Positions 44,075 through 53,631 of a stretch of DNA of 64,000 nucleotides are shown one piece after another. The position numbers and the translations under genes were made by a program. Source of the DNA: Enterovibrio baiacu (GTDB lineage: Bacteria > Pseudomonadota > Gammaproteobacteria > Enterobacterales > Vibrionaceae); NCBI RefSeq assembly GCF_004120195.1, contig NZ_SCHN01000006.1, forward strand, positions 1 through 64,000, read 5' to 3'. Position 1 is the stretch's first letter. The number at the start of each line of letters is the position of its first letter. The notes below the pieces were generated by a model that had not been told where the DNA came from, did not search any database, and saw nothing but the letters and a program-made list of their open reading frames with translations.

Positions 44075-44533
44075 ATGAAATCTTTACTGGTGTTAAACGG
44101 CCCCAACTTGAATTTGCTCGGACAGCGAGAGCCTGAGCAGTATGGTTCCTCAACGCTGAATGATGTTGAATTACTTTGTCGCCAAAAAGGGGCATCTCTA
44201 AACCTTAGTGTTGAGTGCTTGCAGAGCAACCACGAAGGCGTTCTGATTGATGCCATCCATGAAGCGGGAAGACAGCATAAAAGCGGAGAGTTGATTGGTG
44301 TTGTCTTTAATGCAGGTGCCTATACGCATACTTCAGCCGCCCTGCATGATGCTATCAAAGGTGCTCAGGTCCCTGTGATTGAGCTGCACATTTCCAATGT
44401 GCACGCGCGCGAGTCATTCCGTCATCACTCCTATTTAACCCCAGTGGCTATTGGTGTTATCGCAGGGTTTGGCGTCAATGGTTACACATTGGCTATTCAA
44501 GCGTTGGCAGACTGTGCGGAGTTATCATCATGA
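44075..44533 (+). CDS. aroQ: 3-dehydroquinate dehydratase, type II
   Basis: Interconverts 3-dehydroquinate and 3-dehydroshikimate. The 152-residue protein shows LVLNGPNLNLLGQREPEQYG with the catalytic arginine and tyrosine, NAGAYTHTSAALHDAI, and ELHISNVHARESFRHHS with the catalytic histidine. The start at 44075 has AAAGGA upstream. It overlaps the next gene by ATGA. The operon position points to a catabolic role in quinate/shikimate use rather than, or as well as, aromatic amino acid synthesis. Confidence 0.95.
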   Translation: MKSLLVLNGPNLNLLGQREPEQYGSSTLNDVELLCRQKGASLNLSVECLQSNHEGVLIDAIHEAGRQHKSGELIGVVFNAGAYTHTSAALHDAIKGAQVPVIELHISNVHARESFRHHSYLTPVAIGVIAGFGVNGYTLAIQALADCAELSS

Positions 44534-46383
44534 TTTATTCCATCGCAACGGTTTGCCTTTCTGGCACCCTAAGGCAAAAGATAGAAGCCATTTCAAAAGC
44601 AGGGTTTCGCGGTATCGAAATCTTTGAAAATGACCTGATCACCCACAACGGTTCGGTGCATGAAATTCGTAGCATGCTAGACGATCACGGTTTGGATGTG
44701 GTCACCTATCAACCCTTTCGAGACTTTGAAGGGTTACCAGCCCCCTATCGCCAAAAAGCCTTTGATCGCGCCGAGCGTAAATTCGATTTAATGGAAGAAT
44801 TGGGCACCGACCTCTTAATGGTTTGTAGTAGCGTGTCACCACACGCACTTGGGGGAATTCAGCGCGCTGCGGATGACTTCCACGAATTGGGCGAACGCGC
44901 GGCAAAACGCAATATGCGCGTGGCTTATGAAGCCCTCGGTTGGGGGAAGTACGTGTGTGATTACCGCGATTCTTGGGAAATCGTGCGCCGCGCAAACCAT
45001 GAAAACGTGGGCGTGTGCCTAGACACTTTCCATATTTTCTCGCGTCAAACCGAACTCGATACCATGCTAAATATCCCTGGCGACCGCATATTCTTGGTAC
45101 AAGTTGCTGACGCGCCGAGCCTATCGATGGATCATTTAAGCTGGAGTCGTCATTATCGATGCTTCCCCGGACAAGGGGATTTGCCGCTCGATAAGTTCGT
45201 AGCCAACATGCGTGCAACCGGATACGACGGCCCCTTCTCTCTCGAGATTTTCAATGACCAATTCCGCTCTGGCTCAACAGAAAAAACAGCGCGCGATGGC
45301 TATCGCTCGTTGGTTTTTGCCAATCAAGCCATTGAGAAAACGCCGGATGTCGAGCCTGAAAAGATTTCAACGGTTTCTCCGCCCTCTGAAATCCAATTCA
45401 TTGAGTTTGCGTTGAGTGCCAACGAAAAAGACGCCCTGAGCAGAATTTTAGCGCAGCTGGGCTTTTGTCACACAGCAACACACAGAAAGAAGGACGTGGA
45501 GCTTTGGCGACAAGGTAACATCAACCTCGTGATGAACATGGAACCTGACAGCTTCGCACAGCAATTCCACCAGCAACATGGGGTGTCTGTTTGCGCTGTA
45601 GGGCTAACCTGTAACAAGGTTAGTGATATGGTTGAACGCGCCAATCAACTGGGCTTCCCGCCGGTTTATGGCAACCCAGAAACAGATACCCACGGTATTC
45701 CTGCAATCTATGGCCCAGGCGAAAGCCTACTCTACATGGTGGATGATGCAGATAAGCCTGCCCATTGGGAACGGGAATTCACTTGGCACGACAACGTGCA
45801 GCCTCAGGGTTTTCTAAACCGCGTCGATCATGTTGCAACAACCATGAACTATGAAGAGATGCTGCATTCCGTACTTTTATATCGCTCCATGTTTAGCATG
45901 GAAACCATGCCAACGGTGGATGTCTCAGACCCAGGTGGTCTTGTAAAAAGTCAGGCGTTACAAACACCAGACGGTGCAGTCAGTTTCACGCTAAATAGCA
46001 GCCAATCAGCAAGAACCGTTTCAACACGCATTTTGGATAAGTACGCCGGAACTGGCGTAAACCATATCGCGTTCGCCACCACAGACATTTTTGCTGTCGC
46101 CGAGTTCATGGAGAAACAATCCAGCACCACTATGACGGTTACGGCGAATTACTATGACGACATCGCTGCCCGATTCTCCTTGTCTGATGACGTGTTAGCA
46201 AAGCTAAAACGCTTCAACATTCTCTATGACGAAGACGAACACGGCACCTTCTTCCAGCTGTATACCACGCTGTTCGCAGGTCGCTTCTGTTTCGAGATCT
46301 TGCAACGAAATGGCTATAAAGGTTTTGGCGCCGCAAACAGTCAAATGCGTTTGACCATGCAAGCGAGAGAATTGGCGGGGTAA
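44530..46383 (+). CDS. quiC: 3-dehydroshikimate dehydratase QuiC-type (TIM barrel plus HPPD-like fusion)
   Basis: Converts 3-dehydroshikimate to protocatechuate. The 617-residue protein is a fusion: an AP-endonuclease-2-like TIM barrel (about 1-280) with divalent-metal ligands E134 (AYEALGWG), D165 (CLDTFH), Q191 (VQVADAP) and E239 (SLEIFND), and a C-terminal vicinal-oxygen-chelate part (about 290-617) resembling 4-hydroxyphenylpyruvate dioxygenase (FLNRVDHVATTM, GTGVNHIAFAT, FFQLYTT, FCFEILQRNGYKGFG). This architecture is that of QuiC1 of pseudomonads. The start overlaps the aroQ stop. Protocatechuate made here would feed the lig genes 8 kb downstream. Confidence 0.93.
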   Translation: MIYSIATVCLSGTLRQKIEAISKAGFRGIEIFENDLITHNGSVHEIRSMLDDHGLDVVTYQPFRDFEGLPAPYRQKAFDRAERKFDLMEELGTDLLMVCSSVSPHALGGIQRAADDFHELGERAAKRNMRVAYEALGWGKYVCDYRDSWEIVRRANHENVGVCLDTFHIFSRQTELDTMLNIPGDRIFLVQVADAPSLSMDHLSWSRHYRCFPGQGDLPLDKFVANMRATGYDGPFSLEIFNDQFRSGSTEKTARDGYRSLVFANQAIEKTPDVEPEKISTVSPPSEIQFIEFALSANEKDALSRILAQLGFCHTATHRKKDVELWRQGNINLVMNMEPDSFAQQFHQQHGVSVCAVGLTCNKVSDMVERANQLGFPPVYGNPETDTHGIPAIYGPGESLLYMVDDADKPAHWEREFTWHDNVQPQGFLNRVDHVATTMNYEEMLHSVLLYRSMFSMETMPTVDVSDPGGLVKSQALQTPDGAVSFTLNSSQSARTVSTRILDKYAGTGVNHIAFATTDIFAVAEFMEKQSSTTMTVTANYYDDIAARFSLSDDVLAKLKRFNILYDEDEHGTFFQLYTTLFAGRFCFEILQRNGYKGFGAANSQMRLTMQARELAG

Positions 46384-46410
46384 CACTTTCTATTCCCGGC
46401 AAAAACCACT

Positions 46411-46441
46411 AAAAAGGGAGCCACTTGGCTCCCTTGTTTTT
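46411..46441. terminator. Bidirectional terminator between quiC and the M28 peptidase gene
   Basis: A 10-bp stem AAGGGAGCCA/TGGCTCCCTT with a 2-base loop and A and T tracts on either side. Confidence 0.88.
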
Positions 46442-46458
46442 ACGTATATCGAGAAAAC

Positions 46459-48252
46459 TTAGTCACGATCTTGGTCAAAATCTCCGTGGAAGTGACCGTG
46501 GTCAGCCGTCTCGCGAGACGCTGCTTTGATTTTCTCTCCGATGCGGTGTTTATCTTGAGGAGCTGAACGAAGAAGCGAACGTTGTTTCTGTTCTTCTTGC
46601 TCTTCAAATAGCTCTTCTGTCATCGCAAAGTATGTCGCCACATAGGCCAACGCGCGTGAGTTTTTGGTCAAGGCTTCGTTGCTGACGTTGTTCAAGTCGT
46701 CACACGCTTGGTGATAACACTTGTCATATGCAACATCCACTTCACCGCCAAACTGCTCGGCTTCTTCAGCATTTTTCACGCGCTCTGCGCCGGTGAACAA
46801 ACCACCGAATGCAACACCCCAGTCAGCAAACCCTGAATAATCAGAACGTTTTGACAGTGCTTGAGGAACGGTGGCTTCATCGTTATCGGCAAAGAATTCA
46901 TTGAACAAACTCTCGATGTCAGACGTGCCTTTTGGTGGCTCGAAATCCCCCGGATACGCATTGTTTGGATCGTCTTTCGTGTCTGATAAATCACCATCCA
47001 TCACCCCGTAGATATAGTTAGGCGAACCGATCATATCGAAGTTCAGGTACATCTTAATGGGATTAATCTCGTTGTAGCGCGCTTCAACCAAGTCACGTTG
47101 TGCATCCGTTAGCTCAGAAGGATCCGTGATACCGAGTTCTTCCATGACTTGGGTTTGTGCATCGTTATAAATTGCACCAAACACTTCATTGGAATAGTAG
47201 TCAGACCCAACAAGACCTGCTTCTTCTGCTGCCCACCAAGCAAAACGCACCTTGTTTTTCTGATCAACGTGCAGTTTTTTCAGTTTCTTCTTCAAACGAA
47301 TCGCGTATTCAAGGATGCCCGCTGTGCCTGAGCCATTATCATTAATGCCTGGACCTTCAGGAACTGAATCCAAATGCGCGCCCACCATGATAATTTGGTC
47401 AGGATCGCCACCTTCGGTTTCAGCGAACACATTTCGAGTTTCAACCACTTCATCTTCGACAGAGACACTCAGCGCTGCAGCAATCGTGTTTGATTCGAGC
47501 GCGTCATACCATGCTTTACCGAGATCATAGCGCGCACCAAACGCGGGGATGCTCGCCTCGCTGTCGCTACCCAAGGTACCGTTTACAACCGCTTTACGGC
47601 CTTCATCATTCCCTTGGTTAAAGACAATAGCCCCCACAGCACCCGCATTTTCAGCGTTTACCACTTTGGCATTGAACGTACAGCCGCCTCGTTGGATAAC
47701 GGCAACCTTCCCTGACACATCGACACCATCGAAGTCCGATGCTTCACAGCCATCCGTGTCGTCATAATCTGGCGATTCAAAATTAAAATCGGGAGTTACA
47801 AATGCAATATCAGCGCTGATTGCGCCGTTAGAACTGCCAGAGTAAGACATGGTTGCGAAGTCGGCAGGAATATCGTCCGTTGCATCACGCGCATGCACAA
47901 GAGCTTGACCGTTTACACTTAGGGAGGTGCCACTTTGCTCTTCCCAAGCACGAAAATCGAACGCTTGATAAGTCACTTCATAACCGTGGCGTTGAAGGGT
48001 TTCTGTTATGTAATCGACAGAGTTCGAATAGCCATCAGAACCTGCAGCCCGAGTTGTTGATTCACCATCGGGTGTCGGAACAGCGGCCACTTCCAAGCCT
48101 TCCAAATGATCAACAAGGCGTTTTTCTTTCATCGCGTTGCTGACCTTTTTAGCCACCCATCGTGGGTCTTCACAACCAGCAAAACCCGTCAACAGGGCGG
48201 CGCTGATAGCAACCACGATGACTTTCTTTCCACTAACGTTGAATGTTTTCAT
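46459..48252 (-). CDS. M28-family zinc aminopeptidase lipoprotein with PA domain
   Basis: A 597-residue exported peptidase. The N-terminus has a signal sequence with a lipobox-like LLTGFAGC (cysteine near 27). A PA (protease-associated) insert domain lies at about 125-265 (VIQRGGCTFNAKVVNAENAGAVGAIVFN, split here as one motif region). The M28 core shows VGAHLDSVPEGPGINDNGSG (zinc His and Asp), WWAAEEAGLVGSDYY (catalytic Glu pair) and FDMIGSPNY, with a further zinc histidine in CYHQACDD. The C-terminal 50 residues are charged and end in a histidine/aspartate-rich tail. The start at 48252 has AAAAGGA upstream. Probably a secreted or surface aminopeptidase that releases amino acids. Confidence 0.88.
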   Translation of the reverse strand: MKTFNVSGKKVIVVAISAALLTGFAGCEDPRWVAKKVSNAMKEKRLVDHLEGLEVAAVPTPDGESTTRAAGSDGYSNSVDYITETLQRHGYEVTYQAFDFRAWEEQSGTSLSVNGQALVHARDATDDIPADFATMSYSGSSNGAISADIAFVTPDFNFESPDYDDTDGCEASDFDGVDVSGKVAVIQRGGCTFNAKVVNAENAGAVGAIVFNQGNDEGRKAVVNGTLGSDSEASIPAFGARYDLGKAWYDALESNTIAAALSVSVEDEVVETRNVFAETEGGDPDQIIMVGAHLDSVPEGPGINDNGSGTAGILEYAIRLKKKLKKLHVDQKNKVRFAWWAAEEAGLVGSDYYSNEVFGAIYNDAQTQVMEELGITDPSELTDAQRDLVEARYNEINPIKMYLNFDMIGSPNYIYGVMDGDLSDTKDDPNNAYPGDFEPPKGTSDIESLFNEFFADNDEATVPQALSKRSDYSGFADWGVAFGGLFTGAERVKNAEEAEQFGGEVDVAYDKCYHQACDDLNNVSNEALTKNSRALAYVATYFAMTEELFEEQEEQKQRSLLRSAPQDKHRIGEKIKAASRETADHGHFHGDFDQDRD

Positions 48253-48880
48253 TATTGTCATCCTTTTTAAAAGACCCAATCAGTCAAACACTCATAAAAT
48301 TAATGTTCCAGAAATCAATCGAATGAAATTCAAATATATTGGCAGAGAGTCACACTTCCTCACTTAAGATATAAATGAGTCATATAAGGTATTTCCGGCT
48401 TGATGAAGAGACATATTCTTAGAGAGATATAAAAAGCGACAAATTTAAATTTCATCGTGAAATTCAAATTTTCAATATAATTATTAAAACACATAAATAT
48501 AAGAACAACAACAGCGTGTCGTTTTCAACAGCATATTTAAACATCAAACGCATAGCCATTCACATAAAGCAAATACCGAGGTTTATACGTAAAAAGAAAA
48601 TATGTGCGCTAGATCATCACATCAGGCCAACAGCCTCGTTCTTTAAGGGGCAGGAGGGAGGTGCAGCAAATTCCAATATGCAACCACGATAGTAATTTGC
48701 GCGCAAAGGTCAACTTTCCACAGAACCATTGTTTGTTCAAACACATCTAAAGATGACCAATATTTACATTATTTTCTTTCAAATTATTTAAAGGCTTCTG
48801 AGACTCTATGTCATTCAAACCTCAATAAAAATAAGAAAACCCACATCACAATACATTAAAATAATAAACTAAAATAAAAA
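48253..48880. other. AT-rich intergenic region of about 630 bp
   Basis: No convincing gene. Base composition is clearly richer in A+T than the neighbouring genes. It must hold the promoter of the M28 peptidase gene. No repeat, tRNA or structured RNA was recognised. Confidence 0.45.
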
Positions 48881-49318
48881 TTAATTATCGAGGATTTTTT
48901 TATAAATATCGGGGTTCCAAATCTGCATAAGTATTTCTGGATTTTCAACACTCTCAAAACCATATTTCTCATATAAACCATGGGCATCTTTCGTTGCTAG
49001 CATGACTCTTCGTAGCCCCTGTAATTCGGGGTGTGCTGAAATACTTTCCAAAATCCTTCGACTGATCCCCTTCCCTTGGTAAGCCTCAACCACAAACACA
49101 TCGGCCAAATATGCGAACGTGGCACGATCAGTGATCATACGAGCAAACCCCACTTGCTCACTTTCCGCAGTCAGTGCCGCAAAACACAGCGAGTTCCGTA
49201 TGCCTCTCACCAGTATCTCTTTAGGAATGTCTTTTGACCAATAACTGTTCGAAAGCACTTCATGAATGGTATTGATATCAAAATCGTCAAACTGGGTACT
49301 GATCCTTATGTTGTCCAT
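48881..49318 (-). CDS. GNAT-family N-acetyltransferase
   Basis: A 145-residue acetyltransferase of the GNAT fold. The acetyl-CoA-binding segment is VFVVEAYQGKGISRRILESI (motif A, Q-x-x-G-x-G/A type), preceded by the beta strand AYLADVFV and followed by RVMLATKDAHGLYEKYGFE. The start at 49318 is preferred because GGAG lies nine bases upstream, whereas the in-frame ATG at 49333 has no signal. The substrate is unknown. It lies in an AT-rich stretch and could be acquired. Confidence 0.84.
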   Translation of the reverse strand: MDNIRISTQFDDFDINTIHEVLSNSYWSKDIPKEILVRGIRNSLCFAALTAESEQVGFARMITDRATFAYLADVFVVEAYQGKGISRRILESISAHPELQGLRRVMLATKDAHGLYEKYGFESVENPEILMQIWNPDIYKKILDN

Positions 49319-49754
49319 AACATATTGCTCCATAAAGGTTACAACGCACTCACAAGTCGTTGTGTTGAAATATCAGCGTTTTATGATGCGCTCTCTATAT
49401 TGAGCGACCAACGCACATTCCTTGATTTTTTTCCGCATATTTTCAACGTAAATACTGAAAAGACCCTAATATTAGTTCTATCAGTAACATCGGTTATTTT
49501 GCAGTAATAAGAATCATGTCAGAGTGTCGAGAGGCGCGTATAGACGTCCTAAGACCCTCACAATATTAAGGACGTTAGGTGGTATCATAACACCTTAAAA
49601 TCTGTATTTTCGCGTCCCTGCGTTCTCTATTAATGAAAACAGCGCCAAAGTACCATTTTACTCTTCTAAGCCGCAGAGTAGCACGATTCATCATTTTTAG
49701 TGCGAACGTTGGATATCCTCAGCTATCGCCAATCTAACCTCGAAACATACGGAT
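49319..49754. other. Divergent intergenic region between the GNAT and MFS genes
   Basis: About 435 bases with promoters of both flanking genes. Nothing else was recognised. Confidence 0.4.
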
Positions 49755-51392
49755 ATGAATACGAGTATTTTTGTCAGGATCAGACCCATCCTGTTTACCA
49801 TTTTTGGGTTCGCGATCAGCCATAACCTCTTTTTCGTCATGCTGCCAATACGCATGAAAGAGACGGGGTATGAAACCTCAAACATCGGTCTAGCAATGAG
49901 TATGTTTGCGGTTGGCGCCATCTGTGCGGGGCTTTTTGGATCGCGAGCAGTACTTCGGGCGGGTCATATTCGTGCCTTTGCCTCCATGGCGGCGACAATT
50001 TCCATTGTTTCCGTCATCCACAGTTACACCAGCAATATCTGGTTAACGGGTGGCCTGCGAATGATTGCGGGATTTTGTTATGTCACGAGCTTTATCACGT
50101 TGGAGAGCTGGCTAAACGTTCTAAGTGACCGGAGCAACCGTGGCCGTGTTTATGCCACGTATCAAATTTGCTTCGCCGTTGGCTTTGGTACAGCACCCTT
50201 TTTATTCAGTATTTTTAGCGAAAGCGACCCAAGGTTGTTCGGCCTAATCTCTGTGTTCTTGTGCTTTTCACTCATCATCATGTCGATGAGCCGATTGCCC
50301 GCCCCTGAACTCCCCGCAAAAAGCGCACCGCTTTCACTCAAACAACTTTGGCGATATTCGCCATCCGGCACCCTTTCTTGTTTCTGTGCGGGATTAATCA
50401 ACGCCGCCAGCGTGTCGCTGATTTCGCTGTACGCCTATGACAAAGAAATTTCGGGCATCTGGCTTTCACTGATTTTGGGCTCTTACCAAATGGGCGGGCT
50501 ACTCACGCAGTTTCCAACAGGTTGGCTCGCTGATCGCTTTGACAAACGCGTCGTCGCATCAGGACTAATGGTCATGGGGATCATCAGTAATAGCCTCATC
50601 GTGTTGGATAACTTCTACCCCTACCCCATAGAGCTCCTCGCCGTCTTGTTCTGGATATCAGGCGGGTCTGGTGTGGCCTTGTTCCCACTCGCCGTCACAC
50701 AGGTGTTCGACCATATTGACGCGAAAGAAGCGATGCCCGCCACCAGCACCATGCAGATCTTACTCGGCACAGGCGGTGTCATTGGGCCTATTATTGCCAG
50801 TCAGTTGATGAACGCCTTCAGCGTGGTTTGGCTGTACTACTACATCATCACAGTACACATTTTTGTGTTCACGTTTTTGATGTTCAGGAAACTGTTTGTC
50901 CGAACCGAAACATTGCCAGCAACCACGCCGTTCAAGGTCAATGTTCAGCCTATTCCAGGTGCATCTGAACTCGATCCGATGCTCGATTTTAAAGACACCA
51001 ACACCACCAACCCAGAGTTAAAACTTTTGATTGCTGCGCTCGGGCAAAACCCGTCAGACCCCGGCTTGCTGATCAAATTGGCGTTGCAAGGTTCTGCGTT
51101 GAACGCAAATGACGTCGCGAAAAACATCGTCTTGGCCTATCCGAAACGTTCCGGAGAAATTCTGCGTCACTTGATAGAACAATTTCCGAAACGTCGACTC
51201 GAAGTGGCTTACTCCCTTCACGATTTGTTCATATTGAGGAAGGAACGCATCAACACACTGATCCAAGAAGCCTTGTTAGATGGCGCTTCAGCCGATGAAG
51301 CCTCCGCCATCATGGATTTGATTGATGAAATCAAAACAAAGCTTGAAGAAAGCAATGACATCGATACGTCAAAGGCACAGCCGAACAACTGA
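49755..51392 (+). CDS. MFS transporter with long C-terminal cytoplasmic extension
   Basis: A 545-residue protein. The first about 385 residues form a 12-span MFS carrier of the YcaD/UMF2-like type (FGFAISHNLFFVMLPIRMKETG, LESWLNVLSDRSNRGRVYATYQ, GWLADRFDKRVV). The last about 150 residues are soluble: a linker, then helical stretches LLIKLALQGSALNANDVAK, GEILRHLIEQFPKRRLEVAY and DEASAIMDLIDEIKTKLEES. The tail is not recognised as a known domain. The carrier's substrate is unknown. Confidence 0.85.
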   Translation: MNTSIFVRIRPILFTIFGFAISHNLFFVMLPIRMKETGYETSNIGLAMSMFAVGAICAGLFGSRAVLRAGHIRAFASMAATISIVSVIHSYTSNIWLTGGLRMIAGFCYVTSFITLESWLNVLSDRSNRGRVYATYQICFAVGFGTAPFLFSIFSESDPRLFGLISVFLCFSLIIMSMSRLPAPELPAKSAPLSLKQLWRYSPSGTLSCFCAGLINAASVSLISLYAYDKEISGIWLSLILGSYQMGGLLTQFPTGWLADRFDKRVVASGLMVMGIISNSLIVLDNFYPYPIELLAVLFWISGGSGVALFPLAVTQVFDHIDAKEAMPATSTMQILLGTGGVIGPIIASQLMNAFSVVWLYYYIITVHIFVFTFLMFRKLFVRTETLPATTPFKVNVQPIPGASELDPMLDFKDTNTTNPELKLLIAALGQNPSDPGLLIKLALQGSALNANDVAKNIVLAYPKRSGEILRHLIEQFPKRRLEVAYSLHDLFILRKERINTLIQEALLDGASADEASAIMDLIDEIKTKLEESNDIDTSKAQPNN

Positions 51393-51436
51393 TCGAACGT
51401 GCCAAAACAAAGATATTTAACGAAGGTCTATTCGTC

Positions 51437-51931
51437 CTAGATTTTAGGTAACTTGTTCAATGTCGCAGGCACAATCAGCTTGTGGGCTGGACCGACGAAA
51501 AACATGTACACCTTGCCAAGACGGTTTTTCACATGCACAACGGTGCTTGCTGTGACCGTGGCACGGTTTCCATTTGGGGTGATATGGAAGGAGACTTTCA
51601 CATCAAGGTGCTTATCTCGGTCTTCCATGATGACTTCAACGGGCGAGCGGTAAATCATGGTGAAAATCCCCACGCGATCCCCAACGTTGTAATCCTTTTT
51701 CGCGGGAGAAAAATCCTCAAAATTACCCAAGTGCTTTAAACCGAGCGAGGATGCAATGCGATTTCGCAACCGCATCAACGCGTCAACCCATCCTGGCGTG
51801 CTATTCATTAACTGCAAATACACGTCCATCGCCGTCTCCCCGTTATAAGGGATCTCTCGCACATGATTATCAGAAAACGTCGCGTCTTGACTGTATTGCT
51901 TGAGCATGATGTGGTTAGGTATTCCATCCAT
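51437..51931 (-). CDS. DUF2867-like protein
   Basis: A 164-residue soluble protein resembling DUF2867 proteins (GWVDALMRLRNRIASSLGLKH, DRVGIFTMIYRSPVEVIMEDRDKHLDVKVSF in two parts). No signal peptide or membrane span is seen. The ATG at 51931 is chosen because GAGGAA lies 7 bases before it; a GTG two codons upstream is less likely. It converges with the MFS gene. The function is unknown. Confidence 0.72.
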   Translation of the reverse strand: MDGIPNHIMLKQYSQDATFSDNHVREIPYNGETAMDVYLQLMNSTPGWVDALMRLRNRIASSLGLKHLGNFEDFSPAKKDYNVGDRVGIFTMIYRSPVEVIMEDRDKHLDVKVSFHITPNGNRATVTASTVVHVKNRLGKVYMFFVGPAHKLIVPATLNKLPKI

Positions 51932-52332
51932 TGGCACTTCCTCAAAAGTTGAAATCGAAAGTCATAAAATTTTCTGCTGTTTTGACCTTACGAATTGCCA
52001 TGTCCAGATTCAATAGCAAAAGCTGCTCAATCGCTTGCATATTCACCGCACTTGGCAGAAACCTTGACCACTTCTCATAAACACTGTCGAACAATGTGGA
52101 CGTGTTACATCATCAAAAAACCCTTCACTCGTACGCAATGGCATTAAAACATTCAGTTTTTCCTGACTTAATGATTGACTTACTTTTAGTGAGTCTTTAG
52201 TATCCGCTCCCAGCAAAAAGACAAGCCGCAACGGTGAGTCTTTTCAACAAGTTACCCGCCAAACGTCAGCTGATCCCGGTCAGTTGTTTTTCTTTTTTTA
52301 TAAAGAGAGAGACAACACTTTTTGGATTCGGC
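51932..52332. other. Divergent intergenic region before the NRAMP-related carrier
   Basis: About 400 bases. An open frame continues upstream from 52333 to a GTG at 52234 and could extend the carrier, but it looks unlike the family. No operator was recognised. Confidence 0.4.
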
Positions 52333-53553
52333 ATGACCACGCAAACGATTACTCAAAACACCCCTACAACGTCTTGGCAAAGCAAAGCCATTCTTAGCGT
52401 CGCCTTCCTTATGGCTACAACATCCGTTGGCCCAGGATTTCTTACGCAAACTGCCGTATTCACCAACATCTACAAGATGGACATGGCCTTCCCAGTCTTC
52501 GCATCAATGTTTATCACCTTCGGTATTGTGATGAACCTTTGGCGCATCGTGGGTGTATCTGGCCTTCGCATTCAAGACATCGCCAACAAAATCGCCCCAG
52601 GTGCGGGCTACTTCATCGGGATTTTACTTGCCCTTGGCGCTGTTGCCTTCAACTTCGGTAACGTGAGCGGTTCTGCGCTAGGCATCAATGTTCTGACAGG
52701 TGTGGATACCACATGGGGTGCATTGTTCACGGGCGTGATTGGTTGCTTGCTGTTTGTGGTACATAACGCTTCAAAACGCATGGATCAGATGGCGCGCTAT
52801 CTGGGCCTGTTCATGATTGTGCTGATTGCCTACGTCGCCATGACGAGTTTGCCACCAATGGGCGAAACACTGACTGCCGCCGTCATGCCTGCTGACATTG
52901 GTAACCTTCTACTGCCAACCCTAACCATCGTGGGTGGCGCTGTGGGTGGTTACTACACGGGCGCACAACGCTTGGTGGATATTGGTCTACAAGGCAAAGA
53001 AAACGTTGAGACCATCAAAACGGCAGCATGGGCGGGTATTTCCATTGCGGTGGTGATTCGCATCCTACTGTTCCTCGCCGTGTTCGGTGTTATCGCAACG
53101 GGTGCTACGCTTGATGCTAAAAACCCAGCCGCTGATGCGTTCCGCCAAGGCGCGGGCGAAGTCGGTTACTTCATCTTCGGTTTGGTGTTGTTTGTTGCCT
53201 CCATCACGTCGGTTGTTGGCAACTCCTACATGGCGATTTCGCTGATTAAGACACTGTTCCCAGTGGTCGCGCGTAACGAAAAAGCATGGTGTGTTGGCTT
53301 CATTATCCTGACGAGTGTGGGCACCGTGATGATGAACATGCCAATTCTGTTGCTCATGCTGGCAGGCTTGGTGAACAGCATTATTCTGCCAGTGGTGCTT
53401 GCCTTTGTGCTTGCTGCCACCCGCCGCAAAGACATCGTCGGCAACTACAAACACCCACTATACCTCACCCTCTCGGGCGCGTTGATTGTTGTTATCATGG
53501 CCGCTGCAAGTTTCAGCAACATTGGTAACTTCGTGAGCAAGTTTGTGAGTTAA
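52333..53553 (+). CDS. NRAMP-related membrane transporter
   Basis: A 406-residue carrier with about 11 membrane segments that resembles the NRAMP (SLC11) superfamily. The first segment has TSVGPGFLTQTAVFT in place of the metal-binding DPGN of true Mn/Fe carriers, and segment 6 has GGAVGGYYTGAQRL in place of the MPH motif. It is thus probably a divergent NRAMP-related protein of the YcsG-like kind rather than MntH. The ATG at 52333 gives a family-like N-terminus; GTG 52234 is an alternative. The substrate is unknown. Confidence 0.78.
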   Translation: MTTQTITQNTPTTSWQSKAILSVAFLMATTSVGPGFLTQTAVFTNIYKMDMAFPVFASMFITFGIVMNLWRIVGVSGLRIQDIANKIAPGAGYFIGILLALGAVAFNFGNVSGSALGINVLTGVDTTWGALFTGVIGCLLFVVHNASKRMDQMARYLGLFMIVLIAYVAMTSLPPMGETLTAAVMPADIGNLLLPTLTIVGGAVGGYYTGAQRLVDIGLQGKENVETIKTAAWAGISIAVVIRILLFLAVFGVIATGATLDAKNPAADAFRQGAGEVGYFIFGLVLFVASITSVVGNSYMAISLIKTLFPVVARNEKAWCVGFIILTSVGTVMMNMPILLLMLAGLVNSIILPVVLAFVLAATRRKDIVGNYKHPLYLTLSGALIVVIMAAASFSNIGNFVSKFVS

Positions 53554-53570
53554 CCTGACCGCTAAACACC

Positions 53571-53603
53571 AGAAAGCCGTCGACAACGACGGCTTTCTGC
53601 TTT
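53571..53603 (+). terminator. Intrinsic terminator after the NRAMP-related gene
   Basis: A perfect 12-bp stem AGAAAGCCGTCG/CGACGGCTTTCT with an ACAA loop, followed by T-rich sequence. Confidence 0.85.
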
Positions 53604-53631
53604 CTTTCTGTGTCCGCAATGACGAAAAAGG

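Noticed and set aside
44702-45217. 171-codon antisense frame within quiC
   Set aside because: Composition is basic and low in hydrophobic pattern, typical of a shadow of the sense gene.
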